Positions 45,499 through 54,090 of a stretch of DNA of 64,000 bases are shown in pieces. Under the pieces are notes generated by a model that was not told the DNA's origin, made no database searches, and saw only the letters and a list, made by a program, of their open reading frames with translations. Position 1 is the first letter of the stretch; each line of letters opens with the position of its first letter. The DNA comes from Anaerobacillus arseniciselenatis (GTDB taxonomy: Bacteria; Bacillota; Bacilli; Bacillales; Anaerobacillaceae). The translations under genes were made by a program, and so were the position numbers. The stretch is taken from contig NZ_MLQQ01000021.1 in NCBI RefSeq assembly GCF_001865995.1, positions 1 to 64,000 on the forward strand. The letters are read 5' to 3'.

Positions 45499-46634
45499 TT
45501 TTCAGTTGCTTCTAATAAAGGTAAGCGAGTACTAAATGTTGTAATTTTATCGTTAGAAAAGCATGAAATACTGCCGCTATGTTTCTCAATAATTTTTCGG
45601 CAAACAAATAAGCCAATTCCAGTTCCTAATTCTTTTGTCGTATAAAAAGGTTCAAAAATGATGTTCATTGTTTTATCAGGGATACGTGGTCCGTTGTTAG
45701 ATATGTTAATGATAACCTCATCACCTTCAGTAAAAGAACAAACGGTGATTTTACGAGGTTTTTCTTTTTTGGTAATCGCATCGATTGAGTTCATCAATAT
45801 ATTTAAAAATACTTGTTTAATTTCATTTTTATTAGCACTAACTTGTGCATCTGTCTTAAAATTAGACGTCACATCGACATCGATATCGACAATGCTAGGG
45901 TATAAGAATTGAATAATATCTTCTAACAATAGATGTACTTTTAAAATCTCTTTCCGTTGCTCTTGTGCTCCTTCATTTTTAGAAGTATGAAGGAATTGCG
46001 TTATTCGAAACTTCAGTTGATCGAGTTCGTGGTCAATGATATCTATATACTTTAAATTAGGATAATCTGTTTTTAGTAATTTCACAAACCCGATGACTGA
46101 GGTTAATGGATTTCTAAACTCATGAACGAAACTTGAAGACATTTGGCCAAGCAAAGTAAGCTTATCTTTATGTGATTGGTTGATAAAGTAATTCTTCTCT
46201 TCAATCTCTTCTTCTTTTAAAAATGTATATCTTTTTACAGCTAAAAAAATAAAGTGATCAAATTTTAAATTGATTTTATCAATCACTGCTTGAAGTTGTT
46301 CAATTTCAATTCCAGATAAAAAAGTTTGTTTAATGATAAGTGAGCGGCCGTAATTTACATTGTGGACAAAATCTCCAATATTAATGTTTGCTTCGACACG
46401 TTCTTTAGCGACTTTATGAGCAAGTTGTTTAAGGTCATCGTCACGTAAAGTATCGGTTAATGTCCTTTTTACTAGCTGGTACATGAGGTAGCCGTTTTCT
46501 TTTATTACTTGCTTTTGTGTATCGGTGGCATCAATTAATATATTTTCCCACCAATCTTCTAATATCCTGTTTTCGTTTTTTTCGAAAAAACCTATTAAAT
46601 AAGTATTGGTTGATACTGAACTCACTTTTCTCAC
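45483..46634 (-). CDS. Cytosolic sensor histidine kinase with HisK_N-like domain
   Basis: 383 aa, no transmembrane segment. The N-terminal helical domain (about 1-150) resembles the histidine kinase N-terminal (HisK_N) domain of Bacillus kinases. The H-box is SSFVHEFRNPLTSVIGF (about residue 172); N, G1 and G2 boxes follow (NILMNSIDAI, ISNNGPRIPDK, GTGIGLFVC). Similar kinases feed the sporulation phosphorelay; this role is inferred. No response regulator is adjacent. The last four codons and the stop come from the neighbouring stem-loop repeat. The start at 46634 has only a weak ribosome site (GAGCGGTGAG). Confidence 0.85.
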   Translation of the reverse strand: MRKVSSVSTNTYLIGFFEKNENRILEDWWENILIDATDTQKQVIKENGYLMYQLVKRTLTDTLRDDDLKQLAHKVAKERVEANINIGDFVHNVNYGRSLIIKQTFLSGIEIEQLQAVIDKINLKFDHFIFLAVKRYTFLKEEEIEEKNYFINQSHKDKLTLLGQMSSSFVHEFRNPLTSVIGFVKLLKTDYPNLKYIDIIDHELDQLKFRITQFLHTSKNEGAQEQRKEILKVHLLLEDIIQFLYPSIVDIDVDVTSNFKTDAQVSANKNEIKQVFLNILMNSIDAITKKEKPRKITVCSFTEGDEVIINISNNGPRIPDKTMNIIFEPFYTTKELGTGIGLFVCRKIIEKHSGSISCFSNDKITTFSTRLPLLEATENGATP

Positions 46635-46920
46635 CGCTCCTGTATTAAATACTAATTATATTAAATTCTACGAATAATCTATTATACCTTTTGAAATATC
46701 GAAATAGTTTAATAATATTTTTATGCGTAAAAATTGACAGTTGGTTAATTGGTAAGCAGAAAGTTGGAAGGTTGGACTGTTGGAACACCGAACTTTTAGA
46801 GGCAGTTTCTCGTTGCGTAACTTTACACAAATTTTACAAATAATAATCGTTGTAAATCACCAAAACAGGACTATAATATAAGAGAATTATAGATTTGAAG
46901 TAAAATAAGAGGAGAAGACG

Positions 46921-48615
46921 ATGAATATTAAACTAAAAACGAAATTAATCGCTAGTTTTTTAATAGTCTGCATCATTTTTGGAATTGGCAGTATTGTTTC
47001 TTATTTAAATATAAAACAAATTAATGATACGTATACTTATTTAAATGATGTTGTTAATGAATTAAATATGATTGGTTTAACGATCGATGGCAATGTTAAT
47101 CAACAGAGTGTACATTTGCGTGGTTATTTATTAACTGAAGACGCAAATGAACGGGAACAATTAGATGCTGTTAACCAACAAATCAATATTGCAATACAAG
47201 AAGGAAGAGAGCTTAGTACTCTCCCTGAAACCATAGAACAATTCAATCAAATCGAACAATTGAATAATGAATATAAAGGTTTAGCTGACCATGCTATATC
47301 TTTGACTCGTATTAATATGGATGAGGCAATTAACTATACAAACAACCATGTGATACCTCAAGCCCGTGAAATAAGAGAGGCTGTTCAATCTTTAAATGGT
47401 TTGCTTAGCGAACTCTCAGAGGAAAGAACTTCACAAGCGTCGAGCCAAGTAAGTCGAGCGATGTTTTTAGTTGTGATAAATAGTGTAGTTGCAATAGTTA
47501 TTGCTATCTCTTTTGGTATCATAATTTCAAATGTTATTTCTAAGCCAATTATTAGTCTATCAAAAACAGCGAAACAATTAGCTACTGGTAATCTCGCTAT
47601 TGAACGAATTAATGTTAAAAGTCGTGACGAAATCCATGAACTAAACGAATCTTTTAATGAAATGGCAAGTAACCTACGCGAGACGGTCTCAGAAATCTCG
47701 ACGGGCGCTGAACATGTTGCTGGTTCATCCGAGGAATTAACGAGTAGTGCGGAAGAAACGAGTAGAGCAACAAACCAAATTACGGAAGCCATCCAATCAG
47801 TTGCATCTGGAGCTGAAAAACAAGTTGAAAGCACGAACCAGGTCCGTGAAATCGTTAACGATATTTCTTACGGAATGCAGCAAATCGTAAGTAGTGTCGA
47901 TGTTGTTTCAAGCTCAACAACAGTTGCTGAAGAAAGATCAAAGAATGGTGTTGAAGTTGTAAATAAAGCGATTAATCAAATGAACACCATTAATTTGAAA
48001 ACAAGTGAAATTTCCGAGGTCGTTACAAACTTAGGAGATAAATCTAAAGAAATTGGTAGTATTATTTCATTAATTACTGCAGTTGCTGAACAAACGAACT
48101 TACTCGCGCTAAATGCTGCCATTGAAGCGGCGAGAGCTGGAGAACATGGAAAAGGATTTGCTGTCGTTGCCAATGAAGTACGAAAGCTTGCTGAGCAATC
48201 CAATAATTCAGCGAGTCAGATTAGTAGTTTAATCCAAGATATTCAAAAAGATATTGAAAATTCAGTAGTGGTCATGGGTGAGGGGCGTTCTTCTGTCCAA
48301 GAAGGGTTAACTTATGTTAATGAGGCTGGCAAAGAATTTCATACCATTTCTTCTTCGATCGATGATATCTCAAAACAAATCCAAGAAGTTTCTGCTTCAG
48401 TTGAGCAAATTAAAGCAGGGTCTGAAACAATGGTAGGATCGATTGAAGATGCAGCAAATATCGCAGAACAATCATCTGTGTACTCACAAAATGTTGCCGC
48501 TTCTGCAGAAGAACAAATGGCAACGATGGAAGAAATAGCTTCCGCTGCCGAAAGCCTTTCACAAATGGCCGAAAAACTCCAAGTTGAAGTTAGCAAATTT
48601 AAATTAGGTGTCTGA
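46921..48615 (+). CDS. Methyl-accepting chemotaxis protein
   Basis: 564 aa. TM1 (about 8-28), an extracytoplasmic four-helix-bundle-type sensor (about 30-185), TM2 (about 186-208), HAMP (about 209-262) and a cytoplasmic signalling domain to the end. The hairpin tip is [20 protein letters not shown], and methylation-helix repeats lie on both sides. AGGAGAAGACG precedes the ATG. A SigA-like promoter TTGTAA-N16-TATAAT lies at about 46849-46876. The stop TGA lies inside the GGTGTCTGACACC word of a repeat, so the final codons come from that element. The ligand is unknown. Confidence 0.92.
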   Translation: MNIKLKTKLIASFLIVCIIFGIGSIVSYLNIKQINDTYTYLNDVVNELNMIGLTIDGNVNQQSVHLRGYLLTEDANEREQLDAVNQQINIAIQEGRELSTLPETIEQFNQIEQLNNEYKGLADHAISLTRINMDEAINYTNNHVIPQAREIREAVQSLNGLLSELSEERTSQASSQVSRAMFLVVINSVVAIVIAISFGIIISNVISKPIISLSKTAKQLATGNLAIERINVKSRDEIHELNESFNEMASNLRETVSEISTGAEHVAGSSEELTSSAEETSRATNQITEAIQSVASGAEKQVESTNQVREIVNDISYGMQQIVSSVDVVSSSTTVAEERSKNGVEVVNKAINQMNTINLKTSEISEVVTNLGDKSKEIGSIISLITAVAEQTNLLALNAAIEAARAGEHGKGFAVVANEVRKLAEQSNNSASQISSLIQDIQKDIENSVVVMGEGRSSVQEGLTYVNEAGKEFHTISSSIDDISKQIQEVSASVEQIKAGSETMVGSIEDAANIAEQSSVYSQNVAASAEEQMATMEEIASAAESLSQMAEKLQVEVSKFKLGV

Positions 48616-48660
48616 CACCGCTCGTGGACAAATCGTTAAAATGTCCGTCTGAGGTGGACA
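48607..48660 (+). repeat. GTGTCAGACAC/GTGGACA repeat, copy 4, overlapping the chemoreceptor stop
   Basis: GGTGTCTGACACC, CTCGTGGACAAATCG, AAATGTCCGTCTGAGGTGGA. The gene ends on the TGA within the first word. Confidence 0.82.
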
Positions 48661-48691
48661 CGAACTTTTTGGAAATATTATTATATAAAAG

Positions 48692-48738
48692 AAAACTAAG
48701 GCTTGCCGCCATATTGTGGCGAAAGCCTTAGTTTTTTT
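48692..48738 (+). terminator. Terminator of the chemoreceptor gene
   Basis: AAAACTAAGGCTT / AAGCCTTAGTTTTTTT strong hairpin with extra GCCGCCA/TGGCG pairs. Confidence 0.92.
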
Positions 48739-48835
48739 GATTGCGAAACCCTCACAGTAAATATACTCGCCAGTTGGGTGGGAGTTTAACCGATGTTGTA
48801 GAATTACTGAAAAGTTATCTAAAATCAAGAAATTA

Positions 48836-49273
48836 TTATCCTTTTGTCCAAGTATCGTTGAGTTCTACATTTGCTGCTTTTAGCATCGTGTAAACTGGGC
48901 AGCGTGCTTCAACCTTCTCTTGCATTTCTTTAATTCGATCGTCACTTTCACTAGTTGTTACCGTTGCTTCCACAGTTACTGTTTCAAAATAAGGACGAAC
49001 CGATGGGTCTCCCATGAAACCTTTAGGATCGAATTCACCTTTAATTTTAAATGAGATGTCTTGAAGGTCAAAATTCATTTCTCGGGCAATGAAACGAGCT
49101 GTTACATTTTCACAAGCTGCTAATGCTCCTAATACAGATTGTAATGGATTTGGACCTAAATCTTGTCCTCCCATTTGTTTTCCTTCATCTATAATAAACT
49201 CATGCTTTCCAGCCTTCGCTGTAACTGTAATTCCTTCTGTTTTTGCATTCACCATTAATGTCATTTTATTCAT
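48836..49273 (-). CDS. OsmC/Ohr family protein
   Basis: Cytosolic thiol peroxidase-like protein of 145 aa. The two catalytic cysteines are present: C54 in LAACENVTAR and C125 in EARCPVY. The family reduces organic or sulphur-containing peroxides. GAGAGTGATC precedes the ATG. It lies next to a BASS transporter and near a peroxidase cluster. Related proteins in other Firmicutes sit near sulphur or persulphide genes, so a link is possible but only by context. Confidence 0.92.
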   Translation of the reverse strand: MNKMTLMVNAKTEGITVTAKAGKHEFIIDEGKQMGGQDLGPNPLQSVLGALAACENVTARFIAREMNFDLQDISFKIKGEFDPKGFMGDPSVRPYFETVTVEATVTTSESDDRIKEMQEKVEARCPVYTMLKAANVELNDTWTKG

Positions 49274-49394
49274 AGTTGATCACTCTCTTTCGTTAGTTTT
49301 AATTTATTTTTATATGATATTTTTAACAGATTTTTTTTAAAAAAAGTTTTCTTCCGAGCGTGAAAACATTATGAAAAATATTTTATAACACCTT

Positions 49395-50381
49395 TTATGG
49401 TGTTTGAGGTTTTTCACTCATCTTAAACCAATATTTATTTGAAAGCTTTCCATAGTAAGCGATACTTTGTTGTTGAACGACAAAGGCAATCGTGACAATT
49501 AGTGCAGCTTCAGCTCCAAAGGCTGTAGCGGCAAGCCCAATCGCAATAGAAAGGTTTCTTAAAACAGTTCCATTGACGAGTGCAATCCCATCATTTCTAT
49601 TAAAAAATTTAAGAGCAACAAATGTACTTAACACGTAATTTAAGCCATAAAAAGCAATTAATACAACGATCGCTATGAAGATTAACTGTAAATTTTCTGC
49701 AATCATCGTTGCTTGCGTACTAATGCTAACAAAAACAACATATAACATCGCCCAAATACTTAAAGGAGCTAAATTTGGTTTGACTAGTTTTTGAAACTGT
49801 TCAAGTGTGTACTTTCGTAATAATAACTTAAACGTAATATGCCCTAAAAACATCGGTAAAAAAACGACTAATGCTATAGTTCTCATGGTTGCTAAAATGT
49901 CGATATTCACGTATTGTCCTACCATCACAAGTAAATACCAAGGCGTAATAATTGAACCGATAGTTAGACCAAAAACTGTTAACTTCACAGAGGCAGGTAC
50001 GTTCCCTTTTTGAAGAGCAGTCCATGATATCGTCATCCCACTTGTCGGTAATAAGGCGGCTAGAGCTAATCCAGCAAACATTATCGGGTACTCTGTCAAA
50101 AATACGCTACCTAAAAGATAAGCAACCACTGGAATAACGACGAAGTTAATAACAATCGACGCTCCAAGTATTTTTGATCCCTTGACTGAAGTTAACTCTT
50201 TTAGCTTAAAACCAATCAATGTCGCATAAATCATAATAATGGTAGCGATTAAAATCGTACCCCTCAAAAATGAAGTGTCTACGATAGTGCCGATAATAAA
50301 TCCAAGTATTAACGTTAAAGGCACACTAACTAATATATATTTTTGCGGGAACATATAAATATTTTTCATAAACTGTTTCAC
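49395..50381 (-). CDS. BASS (bile acid:sodium symporter/ACR3-like) family transporter
   Basis: Membrane protein of 328 aa with about ten hydrophobic segments. GTG 50381 is preferred, with AAAGGA 7 nt upstream; the ORF extends to 50414, but that part would cover the operator. Typical segments: ALAALLPTSGMTISWTALQKG and NGTVLRNLSIAIGLA. BASS/ACR3 members move organic anions, arsenite or sulphur compounds; the substrate is unknown. A perfect ATACCC-N4-GGGTAT site lies at its promoter, the same type as at the Fe-S/cytochrome b operon across the gap, which suggests shared control. Confidence 0.85.
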   Translation of the reverse strand: MKQFMKNIYMFPQKYILVSVPLTLILGFIIGTIVDTSFLRGTILIATIIMIYATLIGFKLKELTSVKGSKILGASIVINFVVIPVVAYLLGSVFLTEYPIMFAGLALAALLPTSGMTISWTALQKGNVPASVKLTVFGLTIGSIITPWYLLVMVGQYVNIDILATMRTIALVVFLPMFLGHITFKLLLRKYTLEQFQKLVKPNLAPLSIWAMLYVVFVSISTQATMIAENLQLIFIAIVVLIAFYGLNYVLSTFVALKFFNRNDGIALVNGTVLRNLSIAIGLAATAFGAEAALIVTIAFVVQQQSIAYYGKLSNKYWFKMSEKPQTP

Positions 50382-50405
50382 GCCCCTTTCCTTTTGTTCG
50401 CCTGT

Positions 50406-50441
50406 ATACCCCATTGGGTATATCTATACTATACAGGGTAT
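50406..50441 (-). promoter_or_regulatory. CsoR-family-like operator at the BASS gene
   Basis: ATACCC-CATT-GGGTAT (50406-50421) is a perfect 6-bp inverted repeat with a 4-bp spacer. A second half-type site ATAC-AGG-GTAT (50431-50441) follows. On the minus strand they flank TATAGTATAGAT, a likely -10 region. The pattern fits operators of the CsoR/CstR family (copper, persulphide or formaldehyde sensors). Confidence 0.6.
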
Positions 50442-50712
50442 GTTTATTTCTGTCAACACCTTTAAAAATCACTTTCAAGCATGCAAAAGATATTACCTTC
50501 CTAATTTTTAAATAAAAATTAAAACTTATTCCAATCAGAAATTATTATTTGATTAATGAAGAAATTATCCAAGAACCCCTCCTAAATAAACCTTAAGACG
50601 GTTACTTACCTTATGTTTTAAGAGCACTCATTCGATGACACAACTTTTTAATATAATGAAGCAATTGCATTAAAATGCTTTTTTAAAAATTTTTAATGAA
50701 AGATTTTGAAAT

Positions 50713-50774
50713 ATACCCACACGAGTATATAGAGATGTGTTATTATACATATACAGATATACCGATGAGGGTAT
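50713..50774 (+). promoter_or_regulatory. Two CsoR-family-like operators before the Fe-S/cytochrome b operon
   Basis: ATACCC-ACAC-GAGTAT (50713-50728) and ATACCG-ATGA-GGGTAT (50759-50774) each match ATACCC-N4-GGGTAT with one change. A TTATAC -10-like box lies between them. The other 240 bp of the gap (50442-50712) are AT-rich with no gene recognised. Confidence 0.6.
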
Positions 50775-50839
50775 GTTCAACAAAATAAATATCCAAGTAA
50801 AACAAATAAACTGATAAGGGTTTGAGGGGGTTAATGATA

Positions 50840-51910
50840 ATGACAGAAAAAAACAAACTAGACCGTCGAACGTTTTTAAAACGTTCGGCACAAGCGACGG
50901 TTACTGCTGGGGTAGTAGCAGCGACAAGTAATTCAGTATTTGCAGAACGGGATGAAGACAAGGTTAATGGTTATGTTGCTTCCATTATTGACTTAACGAA
51001 GTGTGATGGGTGTGCGAATTACGATACGCCATTATGTGTTACGGCTTGTAAAACGAAAAATGAGCATCGTCTTCCACAACCAGAAGGGCCACTTAAAGAT
51101 TACTGGCCTCAAAAAAGACATGAGGATTACTCACAGGAACAAGACCGAACAGATCGTTTAACACCATATAATTGGACGTTTGTCGATCAAGTAGAAGTTT
51201 CTCACGATGGCGTTACTGAAACAGTTTCAGTTCCAAGGCGCTGTATGCACTGTATAGATGCACCGTGTCAAAAGTTATGTCCATTTGGTGTTATTGAGAA
51301 ATCAGAACAAGGCGCTGTAAAGATTGATGAATTTTTCTGTATGGGAGGCGCGAAATGTAGAGACGTTTGCCCTTGGGATATTCCACAACGTCAAGCGGGG
51401 GTCGGAGTTTATATGCACCTTGCTCCTGATTTAGCGGGTGGTGGAGTCATGTATAAATGCGATATGTGTAGTGACTTTTTGGCCAAAGGTGAAAAACCAG
51501 CATGTGAAACATCATGTCCAACAGGAGCCATTGAATTTGGTCCAGTAGACCAAATGAGAAAGCTTGCAGAAGTAAAAGCAGAAGAAATTAGTGGGTATGT
51601 GTATGGAAACGAAGAAAACGGTGGAACGTTAACGTTTTATGTATCAAAAGTTCCATTCGACAAAATTAATGATGCAATTGTCAAAAGCAAGGCAAAAAAT
51701 CATGATGGAACTCCGCGTCCGGATGGCCGTCCAACGATGGAACCAAAAGTTGAAAATATGTTAGATTCGGCGCACGGTCTAGTACTTGCAACTTTAGTGG
51801 CTCCGATTGCAGGTGCAGCAACGGCGGGGATTGCTGCTTACAAAACATTAAAAGGTAAAAAGAGCGAAGGGGGCGTTTTTGATGAAAACAAAGAAAGAGA
51901 AAATTCTTAG
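50840..51910 (+). CDS. Tat-exported four-cluster ferredoxin-like Fe-S protein
   Basis: 356 aa. ATG 50840 (MTEKNKLDRRTFLKRSA) is best spaced from GAGGGGG. The twin-arginine signal DRRTFLK is followed by a hydrophobic stretch and a VFA cleavage site, so the protein works outside the membrane. Four cysteine groups are visible: CDGCANYDTPLCVTAC, CMHCIDAPCQKLCP, CMGGAKCRDVCP and CDMCSDF...CETSCP, for up to four [4Fe-4S] clusters as in FdnH/HybA-type subunits. A C-terminal hydrophobic helix (about 320-342) may anchor it. It overlaps the cytochrome b gene. No molybdenum catalytic subunit is present. Confidence 0.9.
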   Translation: MTEKNKLDRRTFLKRSAQATVTAGVVAATSNSVFAERDEDKVNGYVASIIDLTKCDGCANYDTPLCVTACKTKNEHRLPQPEGPLKDYWPQKRHEDYSQEQDRTDRLTPYNWTFVDQVEVSHDGVTETVSVPRRCMHCIDAPCQKLCPFGVIEKSEQGAVKIDEFFCMGGAKCRDVCPWDIPQRQAGVGVYMHLAPDLAGGGVMYKCDMCSDFLAKGEKPACETSCPTGAIEFGPVDQMRKLAEVKAEEISGYVYGNEENGGTLTFYVSKVPFDKINDAIVKSKAKNHDGTPRPDGRPTMEPKVENMLDSAHGLVLATLVAPIAGAATAGIAAYKTLKGKKSEGGVFDENKERENS

Positions 51911-52577
51911 ACAGCCGCTATCTAATCGTTTTGTTCATTGGGTGACTGCGATATCAATTTTCATGTTAATAATTACTGGGATGGGTCAAATGCCTTTATA
52001 TGGAAGGTATTTACTCGTCCAACCCTTTGGAACACAGTGGTTATTAAGCTATGAAGCTACTCTTTGGGTTCATTATATTTTTGCGGCGATATTAATGTTT
52101 GTTGTTTTTTATCATCTCTTTTATCATTTCATGCGGAAGGAATTTCAGATTATCCCGAAAAAGGGTGATGTAAAAGCTTCTTATGAAATTATAAAAGCGA
52201 TGGTCTTGCGAAAACATGAGCCGCCAAGTGAAAAATATTTACCTGAACAACGTTTAGCTTATGCGTTTTTTGCATTTTCAATTGGATTAGTTATTGTCAC
52301 AGGAATCATTAAAGTAATCAAGAACATCTCCGGCGTTCAGCCAAGTAACGGTGTTTTACTTTGGGGCGCTCAACTTCATAACTTAGCGATGGTTTTAATT
52401 ATTATCGGCATTGTGATGCATCTTGGGGCATTTCTCGTAAAAGCCAATCGTAAAATGTTGCCTGGAATGTTTACTGGTTATGTTGACAAAGATTACGTGA
52501 AAGAGCGTCATAGCCTTTGGTATAAAGAGCTCGAAAAAGAAAGTAAAAAAGATAAGAATAAAAGAAAAGTATTATAA
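51882..52577 (+). CDS. Membrane cytochrome b subunit (FdnI/cyt b561-like)
   Basis: 231 aa with four hydrophobic segments. Histidines in membrane positions fit two haem b groups: NRFVHWVTAI, LWVHYIFAAI...YHLFYHF and QLHNLAMV...VMHLGAF. It matches gamma subunits of formate dehydrogenase/hydrogenase complexes, which exchange electrons with menaquinone. ATG 51882 is preceded by AAGGGGG; it overlaps the Fe-S gene by 29 nt, so the two are translationally coupled and form a quinone-linked module. A basic C-terminus (KKDKNKRKVL) faces the cytoplasm. Confidence 0.88.
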   Translation: MKTKKEKILRQPLSNRFVHWVTAISIFMLIITGMGQMPLYGRYLLVQPFGTQWLLSYEATLWVHYIFAAILMFVVFYHLFYHFMRKEFQIIPKKGDVKASYEIIKAMVLRKHEPPSEKYLPEQRLAYAFFAFSIGLVIVTGIIKVIKNISGVQPSNGVLLWGAQLHNLAMVLIIIGIVMHLGAFLVKANRKMLPGMFTGYVDKDYVKERHSLWYKELEKESKKDKNKRKVL

Positions 52578-52633
52578 GTTTATAGAGTTTATGGAATTCA
52601 CTCAAGGAACTGTTTATTTAAAGGAGCAAAAAG

Positions 52634-52669
52634 ATGGCCGATAAAAACAAATGTAATTTAGGTGGTTGA
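52634..52669 (+). CDS. Possible 11-aa peptide with in-frame TGA
   Basis: ATG at 52634 with a very good ribosome site (AAAGGAG, 7 nt spacing) opens MADKNKCNLGG and ends at TGA (52667-52669). If the TGA were read through, the frame would continue for eight residues (GTSKSLYF) to TAA at 52694. It could be a leader peptide, a remnant of a lost gene, or a recoded peptide; I see no clear SECIS hairpin after the TGA. The rest of the 239-nt gap is the upstream region of the peroxidase gene, with TGAC-TTT-GTCA at 52697-52707. Confidence 0.35.
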   Translation: MADKNKCNLGG

Positions 52670-52816
52670 GGTACGTCCAAATCTCTATATTTTTAATGAC
52701 TTTGTCACAATAATCCCCCTAATCATAACTAAACTTATACTATACTAGTATTAGAAACTATTTGATAATTATTTTTAATAAAAAATTAGTAATATATGTG
52801 AAAGGGGGCTGAAAAC

Positions 52817-53905
52817 GTGATAAAACCATTGATTTTTTTATCGATCATCATGTTAGTAAGCATTAGTTTAGCTGCCTGTTCAACTAACCAAGCTCTGCAG
52901 GCGTCTGAACCTGAACCAAAATCAGTAGGGGAAACGAATGAAAATGAACACGACCAATCTTTTGTAAGAACGATCGATGGACTTGTTCCTCTAGGGGACG
53001 TACCAATTCCGGAGGATAATCCGATGACCGCAGAAGTTCTAGAATTAGGACAAATGTTATTTTTTGATCCACGTTTATCTGGAAATGATCAAGTTAGTTG
53101 CGCGACTTGTCATGATCCTGAGTTAGGTTATGGTGATGGTAGAGCAACATTTGAAACGTATACTGGTGAGGATGGTCCGAGAAACTCGCAAACTATTATT
53201 AACTCAGCGTACTATACATCGTTCTTTTGGGATGGTCGAGCTGCGACCTTGGAAGAGCAGGCGTTAGGTCCTATTCAAGATCCTCATGAAATGAATCTAC
53301 CACTTGATGAACTTATCGAAAAACTAAAAGGGATTGAAGGGTACGAAGCACTTTTTTTAGCAGCGTTTGAAGATGGCATCACAGAAGAGAATGTTGGAAA
53401 AGCACTTGCGGCATTTCAACGGCAAATTGTCGTAAAAGACACTCGTTATGATCAGTTTCTACAAGGGGATAAAGAGGCACTAAATTCCCAAGAAATTCGC
53501 GGTCTTGAATTGTTTAGTGGAGATGCCTTTTGTATTACGTGTCACAACGGAGAAAATTTATCTGATAATGAATTTTATAATATTGGGCTTAACTCTGATG
53601 ATGAAGGACGTTATGCAGTTACAGGAGACGAAGATGATTTAGGTAGGTTCCGAACCCCAAGCTTATATGGGATTACTCATACTGCGCCATACATGCATAA
53701 CGGTAGTATCGAAACGTTGGAAGAAGTCATCGAATTTTACAATCGTGGCGGTGACGGACACCCAAATACGAGTATTTTTATGAACATGTTTATGAGTAAC
53801 ATCAACTTAACGGAAGAGGAAAAAGCTGATTTACTTGCTTTCTTAAAAGTTTTGGGCGGGGAACCACCGATTTTTACGGAGCCAGATCTTCCAGGAAGTG
53901 AATAA
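52817..53905 (+). CDS. Di-haem cytochrome c peroxidase/MauG-family lipoprotein
   Basis: 362 aa. The signal peptide ends in a lipobox SLAAC with Cys21, so it is anchored on the outer face. Two haem c sites: CATCH (C95, C98, H99) and CITCH (C239, C242, H243). The family segments FFDPRLSGNDQVSC, SAYYTSFFWDGRA and GRFRTPSLYGITHTAPYMHN are intact. It reduces H2O2 to water or, in MauG relatives, oxidises protein residues. GTG start with AAAGGGGG 8 nt upstream. It lies 239 nt after the cytochrome b gene in the same direction, so an electron path from menaquinol is plausible but inferred. Confidence 0.93.
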   Translation: MIKPLIFLSIIMLVSISLAACSTNQALQASEPEPKSVGETNENEHDQSFVRTIDGLVPLGDVPIPEDNPMTAEVLELGQMLFFDPRLSGNDQVSCATCHDPELGYGDGRATFETYTGEDGPRNSQTIINSAYYTSFFWDGRAATLEEQALGPIQDPHEMNLPLDELIEKLKGIEGYEALFLAAFEDGITEENVGKALAAFQRQIVVKDTRYDQFLQGDKEALNSQEIRGLELFSGDAFCITCHNGENLSDNEFYNIGLNSDDEGRYAVTGDEDDLGRFRTPSLYGITHTAPYMHNGSIETLEEVIEFYNRGGDGHPNTSIFMNMFMSNINLTEEEKADLLAFLKVLGGEPPIFTEPDLPGSE

Positions 53906-53918
53906 ACTTTGTCTTTAT

Positions 53919-53946
53919 GAGGCTCGCTAGTTGGCGAGTCTCTTTA
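53919..53946 (+). terminator. Terminator of the peroxidase gene
   Basis: GAGGCTCGC / GCGAGTCTC stem with an AGTTG-type loop, followed by TTTAG. Confidence 0.75.
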
Positions 53947-54090
53947 GTATTTTAACGAAAACTGTCGAATGCAATAGGGTTTTGTCACACAATTGACTCA
54001 ATTTTGTCGGGGGAATCCCGGATTTTTATAAGGAGTTTTGATACAGTGTATTTATACTGTAAAATTTTGTGACATAGAGGGGAGTTCCAT

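Noticed and set aside
52634..52696. Selenocysteine-containing protein as a firm call
   Set aside because: No SECIS hairpin recognised after the TGA, only eight codons follow, and no Sec machinery is in view. Kept only as a low-interest option.
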